DNA of 43,028 nucleotides from Psychrobacter nivimaris (GCF_009812035.1 NZ_VZIZ01000023.1:1-43028), one strand, 5' to 3'; counted from the stretch's first letter, positions 9,744-19,377 are shown. The notes: generated by a model from the sequence alone, not told the origin. Program-made: numbers and translations.

Positions 9744-11684
9744 ATGATTTTTTTTGGGTCATTACTTCGGTCACCACATCCCTATAGCGAATACTCTAGC
9801 TTCCGTGCTTTATTGCATGTCGCTATTGAGCGCCTGTGTCAACGATATAAGCTAGCGTTGTCTCTAGCTGTGTGCCTGTGTTTGGCAGCCCCTGTCCATG
9901 CCAGCCATCCCGATATATTGCTAGAAGCAAAAATTCCTAAAGTATCCGTTGCTACCGATATTAAAGCAACTGCCGATAAACCAGATAATGATAGTGCTCT
10001 GTTCGATACACCTTATAATGAAGACACGCTCACCATAGAAAACGTAAAAAATATTAACGGCCTAGCGCCAGCCAGCCTATGGCAGCCTGAGCTTAGTGAA
10101 CCAAGCTTGTACGCTCTACTGGATGCCGAGTTTGCTGCTGATCGCGATGACAAACGACGTGCGGTCTCTATTTATAAGCAACAGTCTTTTAAAGAAGATG
10201 CGACAGCGGTGTTTGAGAGAGCGCTTAGCCTGTCATTGCGTAACGAAAGGGTTGAGGACTCATTACAGTTTGCCAAGACATGGCAGGACCAAAACCCTGA
10301 CCACGTACCCGCTTGGTTTTATGTCGCACATTTGGCACTACGTGCCCACGACTATATATTAGCGGGTGAAACGTTAAACCGCATCTTGCGCTATGATCCA
10401 CGCGCAGACTTAAGCGAAATCCTCATAGGTATTTATCCAAATAATGATGATGACAAACGAGAGCTTCTTGCCGCGTTGCAACCACTAGATAGCGAGCAAA
10501 ATGCCTCATTGTCAGTGTTAAAAGCGGGTTTACTCTATCAGTTTAACGAACCTGAAGTCGCTATCGTTCATATCAATCGAGCGCTAGATCGTCAGCCAGA
10601 CTACGTGCCCTTTATTACCTTAAAAGCGGATATATTGCGTAAAATCGTGACCGCAGAGACTGTTATCAATTATGTCAGTCAAGCTCGTCTACGCAACCCT
10701 GATAGCAAAAGCTTATATCTATATGAGATTCGCTATCTATTAGATGTAAAGCAAAGCGAACAAGCGTGGAAGTTACTGCTTGAGGCGCATAACCGCTTCA
10801 GTGATGATTCTGAGATTACCCTGCTAGCAGCTTTAGTGAGCTTGGATATTGAAGAGTACGCTAGTGCTGATGAGCTACTCAATATGCTTGCCAAGAGTCC
10901 AGCTTATCTTGATCAAGCCTATTACTATCTGGGTATCAGTGCTGAGCGTCAGCAGTTGTTCGATCAAGCCAAATACTATCTCAATGGCGTCATGCAAGAG
11001 GATTTGGTATTAGAAGCGCGTAGAAAGGTAGTGGCGTTTGAATTACTCGATAACGACGTCGATGGGGCAATCGCGACTTTAGAGAAGCTGCGCAAAGATT
11101 TTACGGTATTCGCGCCTGACACTTTTGTCATGCAAGCCGATATTTTGTGGCAACAAAACGAGTCGGATGAAGCACTGCGTTTACTAACCCGTGCCGCTCG
11201 TAAATATCCTGACAATGAGATGCTACTCTTTGCACGGGCTCAGCTGTTAGATGATAAAGAAGACTATGTCGTTAAGCGCACCCTGCTCAACCATTTGCAG
11301 GCTTTAGATCCTAGCAACTTGTCCTATCAGTTGAGCTATGCACAGTTGCTACTGGCAAATGAGCGCAGCTCAGAGCAAGGACTGGCACTAGCGACAGCGA
11401 TTATTCAGATTCGCTATGATGATCCACGTTATGATAACGACCTACATCTGCAAGCCTTAAATGTCTTGGCAGGCAATGCATTAGCCAAAGAGAACTATCA
11501 GCAGGTCATCGACTACCTACAGACACCTTATGATGTGCTACCAACCTTGCGTTCAGGCACGCTGTTATTGCGCGCCTACCAAGGCTTAGGTAACAATGAC
11601 AAAGTTGAGGCGTTACTCGCAGATTTGCAGCAGCGCTTCTCATTTGGACAGCACAATATCAATGACCGCATACAGCTGTATTAA
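9744..11684 (+). CDS. Exported tetratricopeptide-repeat protein upstream of lolB
   Basis: The 646-residue protein is made largely of helical TPR-like repeats from about residue 100 to the end (AWFYVAHLALRAHDYILAGETL, DDSEITLLAALVSLDIEEYASA and similar units). A hydrophobic stretch at 37-50 followed by VHA-SH is a plausible signal peptide with cleavage after residue 53, so the protein is probably periplasmic. The n-region is unusually long from ATG 9744. A TTG at 9813 would give a more normal signal sequence, but no clear ribosome binding site decides it. A TPR gene at this position before lolB is common in Moraxellaceae and Pseudomonas. A scaffold role in envelope assembly is inference from location only. 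Confidence 0.8.
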   Translation: MIFFGSLLRSPHPYSEYSSFRALLHVAIERLCQRYKLALSLAVCLCLAAPVHASHPDILLEAKIPKVSVATDIKATADKPDNDSALFDTPYNEDTLTIENVKNINGLAPASLWQPELSEPSLYALLDAEFAADRDDKRRAVSIYKQQSFKEDATAVFERALSLSLRNERVEDSLQFAKTWQDQNPDHVPAWFYVAHLALRAHDYILAGETLNRILRYDPRADLSEILIGIYPNNDDDKRELLAALQPLDSEQNASLSVLKAGLLYQFNEPEVAIVHINRALDRQPDYVPFITLKADILRKIVTAETVINYVSQARLRNPDSKSLYLYEIRYLLDVKQSEQAWKLLLEAHNRFSDDSEITLLAALVSLDIEEYASADELLNMLAKSPAYLDQAYYYLGISAERQQLFDQAKYYLNGVMQEDLVLEARRKVVAFELLDNDVDGAIATLEKLRKDFTVFAPDTFVMQADILWQQNESDEALRLLTRAARKYPDNEMLLFARAQLLDDKEDYVVKRTLLNHLQALDPSNLSYQLSYAQLLLANERSSEQGLALATAIIQIRYDDPRYDNDLHLQALNVLAGNALAKENYQQVIDYLQTPYDVLPTLRSGTLLLRAYQGLGNNDKVEALLADLQQRFSFGQHNINDRIQLY

Positions 11685-11874
11685 TAGCGCTGATTTTGGA
11701 TGTGCTATTCGAGCTTTGCGGTTACAGAGATATGATAATTGACAAGGTCTTTATAAAACCGAAGCATTTATAAATTACAAGGTCGTTATAAGAAGTTAAC
11801 AGCCGTGCATAACCGAGCAACAAATAACGCTTAAGCTAATATCTTTGTTCATCTTTCCATTTTGAGAAACTATT

Positions 11875-12507
11875 ATGTCAGCATCAACCACTTCTTATAA
11901 AACAAATAAATTGGCTTTGTTCACTGCTATAACTGCGGCAATGGTCATTACCTCTGGTTGTCAGTCATTAAAAACGGCCAACGCGACCAACCAACCAACG
12001 ACCACTGTACAAGGTCAAAACGCTGAGCAACCCAAAAAGCTAGAGAACTTCAATATCACCGGTAAAATTGGGGTCACGACGCCTGCGAATGATTCGACCG
12101 GTACCCAAGGTGGTAGTGCGTTTTATGCATGGGGTCAGCAAAACGACCGATTTGCCATTGAGCTGATTGGCGCACTTGGTATCGGTAAAACAAACATTGA
12201 ATACAATGGTCAGACCGCTATTCTAGTTAGCGAAAAGACAGGTACATTGACCGCTGACGATCCTGAAACTTTGCTAAAGAAAGCCACTGGTTGGCAAGCG
12301 CCAATTTCACAAATGCCTTACTGGATTTCTGGTCGCCCGGCACCTTCAGACAGTGCACCACAAATGGATAGTCAGAACCGCTTAGTTAGCTCAGTCAATG
12401 GTGAGTGGACAGCCAGCTTTACTTATAAAGGTACGGATAAGCTACCTAGTAAAATTAGTGCCGTACAACCACAAGGCAACAAAGTTGTAATGACGATTAA
12501 CCATTAA
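11875..12507 (+). CDS. lolB: Outer-membrane lipoprotein receptor LolB
   Basis: The 210-residue lipoprotein has a signal peptide ending in the lipobox ITSGC, so the mature protein starts at C29 and is followed by Q, allowing outer-membrane sorting. The body fits LolB, with NFNITGKIGV and GSAFYAWGQQNDRFAIELIGALGIG strands and the C-terminal ISGRPAP loop. LolB takes lipoproteins from the periplasmic carrier LolA and inserts them into the inner leaflet of the outer membrane. Its position between the TPR gene and ispE, divergent from hemA, is the classical hemA/lolB/ispE/prs arrangement. Confidence 0.9.
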   Translation: MSASTTSYKTNKLALFTAITAAMVITSGCQSLKTANATNQPTTTVQGQNAEQPKKLENFNITGKIGVTTPANDSTGTQGGSAFYAWGQQNDRFAIELIGALGIGKTNIEYNGQTAILVSEKTGTLTADDPETLLKKATGWQAPISQMPYWISGRPAPSDSAPQMDSQNRLVSSVNGEWTASFTYKGTDKLPSKISAVQPQGNKVVMTINH

Positions 12508-12597
12508 TCCATCTTTTATTAACAACAGAAAGCCTGCTAAAAACCATCATTGCTAATTAAGATAGCTGCTTATAACTGCACCTTATGATAAAAAAAT

Positions 12598-13560
12598 ATG
12601 ACTGAAAATATGGCCGAACCATCTGCTTCTATGATTACCCGTTTATCACCTGCAAAACTCAATCTGTTTTTGCACATCACTGGTAAACGAGCCGATGGCT
12701 ATCATAATTTGCAAACGGTATTTCGCCTGCTTGACTGGGGCGATTACTTGCATTTTTCGGTTAGTAACGATGTCGTAATTTCTACTATAGCTAGTGAATT
12801 AAGTGCTAATCAATTCTGTCGTCAGCTACTGATATTGGATGGTGCAGAGGCTATCACTATTAGTATAGAAGATAATTTAATTTTCAAAGCGGCACGCGCA
12901 TTGCTAGCATCTGCCATACAGTCAAATATTTTACCTGAGCAGTTAGCAAAAGTGAATATCACTTTAGATAAGCATTTGCCAATGGGTGCGGGTCTAGGTG
13001 GTGGCTCATCTAATGCAGCAACGGCTATGCTGGTGCTCAATGAGATTTGGCAGCTTAATTTTACCTGTGATGAGCTTATAAAGATTGGCGCGACTGTAGG
13101 TGCGGATGTACCGATATTTATCTTTGGCCAAGACGCTATTGCCATGGGAATTGGTGAAGAACTGACTACGATTGAGTTGCCTGACCAGCAATATTTAGTA
13201 CTGACGCCTAACGCTCATGTAAATACTGCCAAACTATTTGCACATTCCAAACTACAGCGAGATATCGCGCCCCTATCGGTTGCAACTATCCAAAACCAAT
13301 ACGCTGACTATGTACAAACGCTCACTACGCCCTATCATAATGTCTTTACCCCAGTCGTCACAAGCCTCGCTTCTGCTGTTGCAGATGCCTTAAGTTATCT
13401 ACAGGGGTTAGAAGCGCAAACACTCGGCACAGCACGAATGACTGGCTCTGGTAGTGCCGTGTTTTTACCTCTAGATGCGAGTGTGGCTACTAACAAAAAA
13501 CTTGTGGCGAAGTGGATTGAAGGTGCGCCTTGTAAAGGATATTTGGTGGGGAGTTTGTAG
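12598..13560 (+). CDS. ispE: 4-diphosphocytidyl-2-C-methyl-D-erythritol kinase
   Basis: This GHMP kinase phosphorylates the 2-hydroxyl of CDP-methylerythritol in the MEP route to isoprenoids. The catalytic residues of the family are visible as K20 in SPAKLNL and D170 in VGADVPIF. The glycine-rich ATP loop LPMGAGLGGGSSNAA lies at about 127-141. The 320-residue length is slightly above the usual 280-300. ATG 12598 is taken as the start; a second ATG at 12610 would remove four residues. It lies 90 bp after lolB and is probably cotranscribed with it. Confidence 0.95.
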   Translation: MTENMAEPSASMITRLSPAKLNLFLHITGKRADGYHNLQTVFRLLDWGDYLHFSVSNDVVISTIASELSANQFCRQLLILDGAEAITISIEDNLIFKAARALLASAIQSNILPEQLAKVNITLDKHLPMGAGLGGGSSNAATAMLVLNEIWQLNFTCDELIKIGATVGADVPIFIFGQDAIAMGIGEELTTIELPDQQYLVLTPNAHVNTAKLFAHSKLQRDIAPLSVATIQNQYADYVQTLTTPYHNVFTPVVTSLASAVADALSYLQGLEAQTLGTARMTGSGSAVFLPLDASVATNKKLVAKWIEGAPCKGYLVGSL

Positions 13561-13652
13561 GATACTATTCAAGAATTAAGGTATGCTTAACGCTCCCTTT
13601 TTAAAAATTTCACATTATCTATGTGTTCTAGGCGCACTCTACTCAAACTTTG

Positions 13653-14075
13653 TTAAGGTGCATATCCTATTATTGACATTCCAGCACACGACTCGTTTGC
13701 AATATCGCTATATAAACTTATTAAACTAGCAAAGCTCTCCAATTCATATTTATGAACGCAAAAATTTTGTAAGTCTATCGTTTTGAGAGTATTAACAAAA
13801 TTTTGAGCACTTTTTTGGTCATTAAATATGTAAGGATTATCACTATAATTCTCTAGCACATGGTGAATCAGATTAGCTAACTCTTCTAAGCCTTCATGCC
13901 TAACTATTCTTTCAAATATAGTATCCTCATCAAAGAATATAGCGAATTCATCCATATGCGAATCATTAGCAATGTATTGTGCATCAAATTCTTCATAATC
14001 CTCAGGAGTGTGTGGATAAGCTAGGTATAAATGAAACCTTAGTAGTTGTTGTCCTTTGTCATACTCTGTTGTCAT
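13653..14075 (-). CDS. Hypothetical acidic protein
   Basis: The protein has about 140 residues and I cannot assign it. I chose ATG 14075 because a GGAAAAG ribosome binding site lies just upstream; an ATG at 14111 would add 12 residues but has no such site. The product is rich in acidic and aromatic residues (TPEDYEEFDAQYIAND, DEFAIFFDEDTIFE) and has no signal peptide or membrane helix. It is a lone leftward gene inserted between ispE and the tRNA-Gln genes, in DNA more AT-rich than its neighbours, which suggests acquisition. Small acidic orphans like this are sometimes immunity proteins, but no toxin gene is next to it, so I assign no function. Confidence 0.65.
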   Translation of the reverse strand: MTTEYDKGQQLLRFHLYLAYPHTPEDYEEFDAQYIANDSHMDEFAIFFDEDTIFERIVRHEGLEELANLIHHVLENYSDNPYIFNDQKSAQNFVNTLKTIDLQNFCVHKYELESFASLISLYSDIANESCAGMSIIGYAP

Positions 14076-14372
14076 ATTACTTTTCCATAAATAGTTTGTT
14101 AGAAAGCTCATCTAGAATTAATAAAGCATAGAGCATATTTTTAATGAAATATAGCATTAGGCGATTAAATTATCACAAAGTTTCACAATCTTGTGATCTC
14201 TACCTTAAGAACAATGAATTCATTACTTTAGTTAATATGTCAGATAAAAAACTTTCCAATTTAATAGAACGATAATGACAACTGACCTCAATCATGACTT
14301 TGATTGCGAGTCGATATTTTTTATCAACATCAGTACATCATCAATGAATCCTATAAAAAAGCACAAAATGAC

Positions 14373-14400
14373 TTGCAAAATCTGAAAATTTACTTATAAT
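14373..14400 (+). promoter_or_regulatory. Promoter of the first tRNA-Gln gene
   Basis: A -35 box TTGCAA (14373-14378), a 16-bp spacer and a perfect -10 box TATAAT (14395-14400) are followed by a GC-containing discriminator. The tRNA begins 14 bases after the -10 box. The tRNA-Ser gene has the same pair of boxes with the same spacing. Confidence 0.75.
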
Positions 14401-14413
14401 AGGTCGCCACAAT

Positions 14414-14489
14414 AGGGGTATAGCCAAGTTGGTAAGGCATCAGGTTTTGATCCTGACATCCGTTGGTTCGAGTCCAGCTACCCCTGCCA
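14414..14489 (+). tRNA. tRNA-Gln (anticodon TTG), copy 1
   Basis: A 76-nt cloverleaf with acceptor stem AGGGGTA/TACCCCT, discriminator G and encoded CCA. The anticodon loop TTTTGAT gives anticodon TTG, and the T loop is GGTTCGAGTCC. It is identical to the copy at 14730-14805. Confidence 0.96.
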
Positions 14490-14560
14490 TTTTTTAGTAC
14501 GAAGCGTTAGAAATACAGTGAGTATAAGCGGTTTATAGACAACCTCTTATGCTATTGTCA

Positions 14561-14590
14561 TTGACAACGTTATCCCAGTTTCGGTATAGT
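14561..14590 (+). promoter_or_regulatory. Consensus-like promoter between the two tRNA-Gln genes
   Basis: TTGACA (14561-14566), an 18-bp spacer and TATAGT (14585-14590). It lies 140 bp before the second tRNA-Gln gene and about 325 bp before prs, so it can drive both. Confidence 0.55.
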
Positions 14591-14729
14591 TCGCAATGAA
14601 CACCGCTAGGGAAAGGTTATGTTTTAAACGGTTTATCCGTTTTTTAGATAACTGACAGGTCATGACACCATGTTAAGAACGACTACTTAGTCGCTATTAT
14701 ATATCGGTTGTTCATAGCCTAGACATTAC

Positions 14730-14805
14730 AGGGGTATAGCCAAGTTGGTAAGGCATCAGGTTTTGATCCTGACATCCGTTGGTTCGAGTCCAGCTACCCC
14801 TGCCA
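14730..14805 (+). tRNA. tRNA-Gln (anticodon TTG), copy 2
   Basis: A 76-nt gene identical to copy 1 over its whole length, including the encoded CCA. It lies 110 bp upstream of prs. A tRNA-Gln between ispE and prs is usual in Pseudomonas and Moraxellaceae; the duplication is the local feature. Confidence 0.96.
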
Positions 14806-14914
14806 TTTTTTACTGTAATAGTATACTTCAACACCTTCACCACTCTTTTCTTAATTTGAGCAGTTTGACACTGCTTAGCGGTCGCTGCTTGAGTCAATCA
14901 ATAGGACTTCTGTC

Positions 14915-15862
14915 ATGCCTTATTTGGCGATTTTTACGGGTAATGCCCACCCAGAATTAGCAAAAACCGTAGCCGATCATCTTCACATACCTCTTGGTAA
15001 AGCTGACATCACGCGTTTTTCTGATGGCGAAATTGCCGTGGAAATCAAAGAACACGTACGTGGTAAAGATGTGTTTATCATGCAGCCTACTTGTGCACCG
15101 ACCAACGACAACTTGATGGAAATCATGATGATGGCTGACGCTTTGCGTCGCTCTAGTGCTGGCCGTATCACAGCTGTCATGCCGTATTTTGGTTATGCTC
15201 GTCAGGATCGTCGTCCACGCTCAGCTCGTGTACCTATCTCGGCTAAAGTAGTCGCTGACATGCTAAATATCGTCAGTATCGATCGCGTAATGACTGTTGA
15301 TTTGCACTCAGATCAGATTCAGGGTTTCTTTGATATCCCTGTAGACAATATCTACGGCACACCTGTATTGCTAAACGACCTACAAAAGCAAGACTATGAC
15401 AATATCATGGTTGTTTCACCTGACGTAGGCGGTGTGGTTCGTGCACGTGCGATGGCTAAGCAGTTAGGCGATACCGACATGGCAATTATTGATAAGCGCC
15501 GTGCTCGCGCCAATGAGTCACAAGTAATGCATATCATTGGTGATGTTCGTGACCGTGATTGCGTTATCGTTGACGATATGGTCGATACTGCAGGTACATT
15601 GTGTAAAGCTGCCGAAGCATTGAAAGAAAATGGTGCCCGTCGCGTCTTGGCTTACATCACGCATCCTGTCCTATCAGGTAACGCACTGAAAAACATCAGC
15701 GAATCTGCATTGGATGAAGTGGTTGTGACCGATACGATTCCATTATCGGCTGAAGCGAAAGCTTGTAGCAAAATCCGTCAGGTAAGTATTGCACCGATGC
15801 TGGCTGAAAGCTTACGCCGTATCAATAACGAAGAATCTATCAGTGCGATGTTTGACGCTTAG
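14915..15862 (+). CDS. prs: Ribose-phosphate pyrophosphokinase (PRPP synthetase)
   Basis: The enzyme transfers pyrophosphate from ATP to ribose 5-phosphate, making PRPP for nucleotide, histidine, tryptophan and NAD synthesis. At 315 residues it has the same length as the E. coli protein. Visible are the N-terminal [12 protein letters not shown], the flexible-loop region [12 protein letters not shown], the metal-binding [18 protein letters not shown], and the PRPP loop [13 protein letters not shown]. It follows the second tRNA-Gln gene and ends in a clear terminator. Confidence 0.97.
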   Translation: MPYLAIFTGNAHPELAKTVADHLHIPLGKADITRFSDGEIAVEIKEHVRGKDVFIMQPTCAPTNDNLMEIMMMADALRRSSAGRITAVMPYFGYARQDRRPRSARVPISAKVVADMLNIVSIDRVMTVDLHSDQIQGFFDIPVDNIYGTPVLLNDLQKQDYDNIMVVSPDVGGVVRARAMAKQLGDTDMAIIDKRRARANESQVMHIIGDVRDRDCVIVDDMVDTAGTLCKAAEALKENGARRVLAYITHPVLSGNALKNISESALDEVVVTDTIPLSAEAKACSKIRQVSIAPMLAESLRRINNEESISAMFDA

Positions 15863-15901
15863 GTAACGCTTAAGATTGTCCGTTACTAAAAAATCTGTTA
15901 A

Positions 15902-15937
15902 AAAAATGCCAAGTTTTACGACTTGGCGTTTTTTTTA
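15902..15937 (+). terminator. Rho-independent terminator after prs
   Basis: GCCAAGT and ACTTGGC form a 7-bp stem around a 6-base loop, followed by a run of eight T. Confidence 0.9.
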
Positions 15938-15992
15938 ATCACTTTTCGTTGTTTATTGTATATTCACTTTAAATAGCCATTTCACGTAGGTC

Positions 15993-16021
15993 TTTATTAT
16001 TGTTAAAGAATCACGTATAAT
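15993..16021 (+). promoter_or_regulatory. Likely rplY promoter
   Basis: A perfect -10 TATAAT at 16016-16021 is followed at once by GCGCGCC, a GC-rich discriminator of the kind seen at stringently controlled ribosomal promoters. The -35 candidate TTTATT (15993-15998, 17-bp spacer) is weak. It would leave a leader of about 155 bases before the start codon. Confidence 0.5.
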
Positions 16022-16184
16022 GCGCGCCTGTATTCATCATTAGCTAACCTTTATTATTTTTAGGTATTTTTATACTTAGCGACATGATTGATACTTTCTA
16101 AAGTATTGATTATCCAGTGATAGACTGGTCGCAAGTCTGTTATTACTGGTAGATACTTCACATACTCTCTATAGGATTATATCC

Positions 16185-16865
16185 ATGAGCATTAATCATT
16201 TTGAACTAAACGCCATTGATCGTGCTGCTGAACTACAAGGTAAAGGTGCGAGCCGCCGCCTACGTAAGCAGAATCTTGTGCCTGCTATCATCTATGGTGG
16301 TAACGAAGAGCCAACAGCGATCTCTATCAAGCTTAACGAGTTGGTAAAATCACTTGAATTCGAAGCCTTCTTCTCGCACATTTTGACCATCAATGTTGAC
16401 GGCGAAGAGCATCAAGCCGTTATCAAAGACTTGCAGCGCCATCCAGCTAAAGGCTTCCCAATGCATGCTGACTTCCAGCGTATTGTGAAAGGTCAAAAAA
16501 TCCACATGAATGTTCCTGTGCATTTCACTGGTCGTGAAGATGCGCCGGGTACTGCTGCTGCTGGTGTACTATCAACGCTAGTATCTGATATCGAAATCAT
16601 CTGCCTACCATCACAGCTACCTGAATACCTAGAAGTAGACGTATCTGGTATGGAAATCGGTGATTTGTTCCGTCTATCAGACATCAAACTTCCTGAAGGC
16701 GTTGTTATCCATGAGCTTGAGCTAGAAGACGGTCATGACCGTACTATCGTTAACATGCAGCCACCAACAGTAGAAGAAGTTGATGCTGATGCTGACGTTG
16801 ATGCTGATGAAGTACCAGCAACTGAGCAAAACGACGGTACTGACGAAAACAAAGACAGCGAGTAA
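16185..16865 (+). CDS. rplY: 50S ribosomal protein L25/general stress protein Ctc
   Basis: The 226-residue protein is of the long Ctc type. An N-terminal L25 domain (about 1-95, with GKGASRRLRKQNLVPAIIYGG) binds 5S rRNA. A C-terminal TL5-like beta domain follows, then an acidic, presumably disordered tail (EEVDADADVDADEVPATEQ). E. coli L25 is only the first domain (94 residues). It lies between prs and pth, the common order in gammaproteobacteria with the long form, and has its own promoter and terminator. Confidence 0.95.
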   Translation: MSINHFELNAIDRAAELQGKGASRRLRKQNLVPAIIYGGNEEPTAISIKLNELVKSLEFEAFFSHILTINVDGEEHQAVIKDLQRHPAKGFPMHADFQRIVKGQKIHMNVPVHFTGREDAPGTAAAGVLSTLVSDIEIICLPSQLPEYLEVDVSGMEIGDLFRLSDIKLPEGVVIHELELEDGHDRTIVNMQPPTVEEVDADADVDADEVPATEQNDGTDENKDSE

Positions 16866-16929
16866 TATACTATTTCTAACTAGTGCATTATTTTGTGCTG
16901 GTTAGTGATACATTCGTTTAGTCAATAAG

Positions 16930-16961
16930 ACAGCAGGTGATTAAAATCTCCTGCTGTTTTT
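16930..16961 (+). terminator. Terminator after rplY
   Basis: CAGCAGG and CCTGCTG form a 7-bp stem, followed by TTTTTG. Confidence 0.8.
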
Positions 16962-17041
16962 GTAAGTAAGGTTTGAAAATAAACTGTCTATCAGTACTTC
17001 AATCCTTACCCCTATTTATCAAATTCAAGCAGGGTGTTTTT

Positions 17042-17623
17042 ATGGCCATAAAGCTTATTGTCGGTCTTGGTAATCCTGGTCAGCAGTATATGTTTACGCG
17101 TCATAATGCAGGATTTTGGTTTGTCCATCATTTGGCTCAGCAGTTTAATATCACGCTCTCCCCTGATAAGAAATTTCATGGAGTGACAGGGCGTGGGCAG
17201 ATTCATGGATCTGATGTGCGTTTACTTATGCCGCTGACGTTTATGAATAAATCTGGTCAGTCAGTGGTGCCTATGGTAAATTTCTATGGCATCCAAAATG
17301 ATGAGTTGCTGATTGCCCATGATGAGCTCGATATTCCAGCGGGCAGCATCAAGCTCAAAACCGATGGCGGACATGGTGGTCATAACGGTTTGCGCGATAT
17401 CACGCCGCATATTGGCAACGACTTTCATCGCCTGCGCGTGGGTATTGGGCATCCGGGACACAAGTCTAAAGTCAGCGGACACGTCCTATCAAAAGCTTCC
17501 CCCGATGAGCAAATTGCCATTGATAGCGCCTTGAGCGCCGCGTTTGAAGCTTTGCCCCTGCTGTTAAGTGGTGATATTGAAAAAGCTCGCTCTCAGATTA
17601 ATAGTTTCAAAGGTCCAGAATAA
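17042..17623 (+). CDS. pth: Peptidyl-tRNA hydrolase
   Basis: The enzyme releases peptides from prematurely dropped peptidyl-tRNA so that the tRNA can be reused. I chose ATG 17042, which follows AGCAGGGTG and gives 193 residues (E. coli 194). A longer TTG frame from 16973 would add 23 residues unlike the family. The catalytic residues are visible: H21 in TRHNAGFW, D94 in IAHDELDIP, N69 in TFMNKSG and N115 in GGHNGLRDI. Confidence 0.95.
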   Translation: MAIKLIVGLGNPGQQYMFTRHNAGFWFVHHLAQQFNITLSPDKKFHGVTGRGQIHGSDVRLLMPLTFMNKSGQSVVPMVNFYGIQNDELLIAHDELDIPAGSIKLKTDGGHGGHNGLRDITPHIGNDFHRLRVGIGHPGHKSKVSGHVLSKASPDEQIAIDSALSAAFEALPLLLSGDIEKARSQINSFKGPE

Positions 17624-17782
17624 TAGGTCGAATGAATAACAGCGCCTTTTATTTTGGCGATATTGTCCCCATTAACCTCTTGATTTGGTTAATTAATAAG
17701 TCAGTTGATATCTCATTTTTCTAATGATAGTTTTTAATAGCAGTCACGCTCATTAATATCAGTTACGCTAAGGAAGCAACCT

Positions 17783-18163
17783 ATGCTACTTAATATGCTT
17801 AAATGCAAGTTACACCGTGCCCGTGTTACCCATGCCGAGCTTCATTATGAAGGCTCGTGTGGTATCGATGGTGATTTACTAGATCTGGCTGGTCTACGTG
17901 AAAACGAATCTATCGATATCTATAATGTGACCAATGGCAAGCGCTTTCGCACCTATGCTATCCGTGCTGAAGCAGGCTCTGGTATTATTTCGTTAAATGG
18001 TGCCGCCGCTCATATGGCCGACTTAGGTGACATCGTCATTATCTGTGCCTATGCGCATTTTGATGAAGTGGAAGCCGAAACTTATCAGCCAAAACTGGTC
18101 TATTGCAACGAAGACAACACTGTAAAAGACACTGCAAATATCATTCCTGTACAAGTTGCTTAA
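17783..18163 (+). CDS. panD: Aspartate 1-decarboxylase
   Basis: The enzyme decarboxylates aspartate to beta-alanine for pantothenate and CoA. It is made as an inactive 126-residue proenzyme that self-cleaves at the G24-S25 bond in YEGSCG, giving the pyruvoyl cofactor; both residues are at the canonical positions. K9 ([11 protein letters not shown]) and the later [11 protein letters not shown] and [11 protein letters not shown] segments match the family. The other pantothenate genes are not nearby. A terminator follows 100 bp downstream. Confidence 0.96.
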   Translation: MLLNMLKCKLHRARVTHAELHYEGSCGIDGDLLDLAGLRENESIDIYNVTNGKRFRTYAIRAEAGSGIISLNGAAAHMADLGDIVIICAYAHFDEVEAETYQPKLVYCNEDNTVKDTANIIPVQVA

Positions 18164-18261
18164 TATGACAGGATGGTGAGGTTTTGGTAAATTTAAGATA
18201 AACACAAAGTTACATCTTTGAATTAGCTGCTATTATTACTAAAAATCTCGATGCTAAAAGG

Positions 18262-18296
18262 AAAGCTGAATCTAAATCAAGATTCGGCTTTTTTTA
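18262..18296 (+). terminator. Terminator after panD
   Basis: AAGCTGAATCT and AGATTCGGCTT form an 11-bp stem with one G-T pair, followed by a T run. Confidence 0.85.
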
Positions 18297-18351
18297 TACC
18301 ACTTTTATTTATCAAATTCACATTTTTCATCATATACAAGGAAACATACTG

Positions 18352-19377
18352 ATGTGGTTGGCCGCGCTTGCAATACTGATTGGGTTAGCAATTTTAGTTT
18401 GGAGTGCCGATGTCTTCATTGATGGGGCAACAGCACTAGCAAAGAAGTTTAGTGTGCCTAGCTTCTTAATTGGTGTCTTAATATTGGGTATAGGCACGTC
18501 AGCGCCTGAGATGGTGGTATCAGTACTAGCAGCAATAGAAGGCAGCCCTGAGCTGGCTCTAGGTAACGCTTATGGCTCAAATATCATCAACATCGCATTG
18601 GTACTCGGTGCAACCGTATTGATTAGCCCTATTATCATCCGTAGAGGCATCGTAAAACGCGACTTGCCCTTGCTGCTGCTAATTACTGTCATTGCCGCTT
18701 GGCAGCTACGTGATGGGACATTGAGCCAAGTTGATGGTATCGTATTGTTGATTTTGTTGGTCGCCGTTTTAGGGCTACAGATCATAATGAGTATACGCGA
18801 AGGCTATCATGAGCACGAAGACGATATAGTCGTGGCTAATGCTGACTCAGCGCACTCAAATAACTTAGAGCACTTAAATAACTCAGAGAGCTTAGAAAAG
18901 CTAGAACCAAGTGTAACGCGTGGTCTTGTCAGTTTAATTATCGGTATGCTGATGCTCGTAGCCAGCTCACGCGCTATCGTTTGGGGTGCTGTCGAGTTAG
19001 CAACGCTATGGGGTCTTAGTGAGCTCATCATTGGTCTAACGATTGTCGCCGTTGGGACCTCATTACCTGAACTGGTATCGAGCTTGTCAGCAGCTCGTAA
19101 AGGCGAGCATGATATGGCGCTCGGCAATATCATCGGCTCTAATATCTTTAATACTTTGGCAGTTGTCGGCTTGGCAACGGTCATTGCTCCTATAGCCGCC
19201 GATCCAGTGATTCTGTCACGTGATGTAATGGCAATGGGAGTCTTGACGATATTGCTATTTACCCTATGCGTATTTGCCTTTAAAACAAAACGCCAGTTCG
19301 GTCGTACGTCAGGTGCTACGTTGGTACTGTTCTTTATGGGCTACACCGCATGGCTGATTCAAAGCGTTAGTATGTAA
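18352..19377 (+). CDS. Calcium/sodium antiporter, CaCA family (YrbG-like)
   Basis: The 341-residue inner-membrane protein has about ten helices. It carries the two inverted alpha repeats that form the ion path: GIGTSAPEMVVS at about 47-58 and AVGTSLPELVSS in the second half, each with the acidic residue that binds the cation. The halves are joined by an acidic, low-complexity cytoplasmic loop (EHEDDIVVANADSAHSNNLE) at about 152-190. Exchange of Ca2+ or another cation for Na+ or H+ is known for the family; the ion used here is not evident. Unlike E. coli yrbG, it is not linked to the Mla or Lpt genes. Confidence 0.9.
   Translation: MWLAALAILIGLAILVWSADVFIDGATALAKKFSVPSFLIGVLILGIGTSAPEMVVSVLAAIEGSPELALGNAYGSNIINIALVLGATVLISPIIIRRGIVKRDLPLLLLITVIAAWQLRDGTLSQVDGIVLLILLVAVLGLQIIMSIREGYHEHEDDIVVANADSAHSNNLEHLNNSESLEKLEPSVTRGLVSLIIGMLMLVASSRAIVWGAVELATLWGLSELIIGLTIVAVGTSLPELVSSLSAARKGEHDMALGNIIGSNIFNTLAVVGLATVIAPIAADPVILSRDVMAMGVLTILLFTLCVFAFKTKRQFGRTSGATLVLFFMGYTAWLIQSVSM

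Noticed and set aside
13653..14111. Toxin-antitoxin or immunity locus
   Set aside because: There is no partner gene next to it; both neighbours are housekeeping or tRNA genes.
14414..14805. Prophage or genomic island attachment at the duplicated tRNA-Gln
   Set aside because: Only 240 bp of non-coding DNA separates the copies and no integrase is present.
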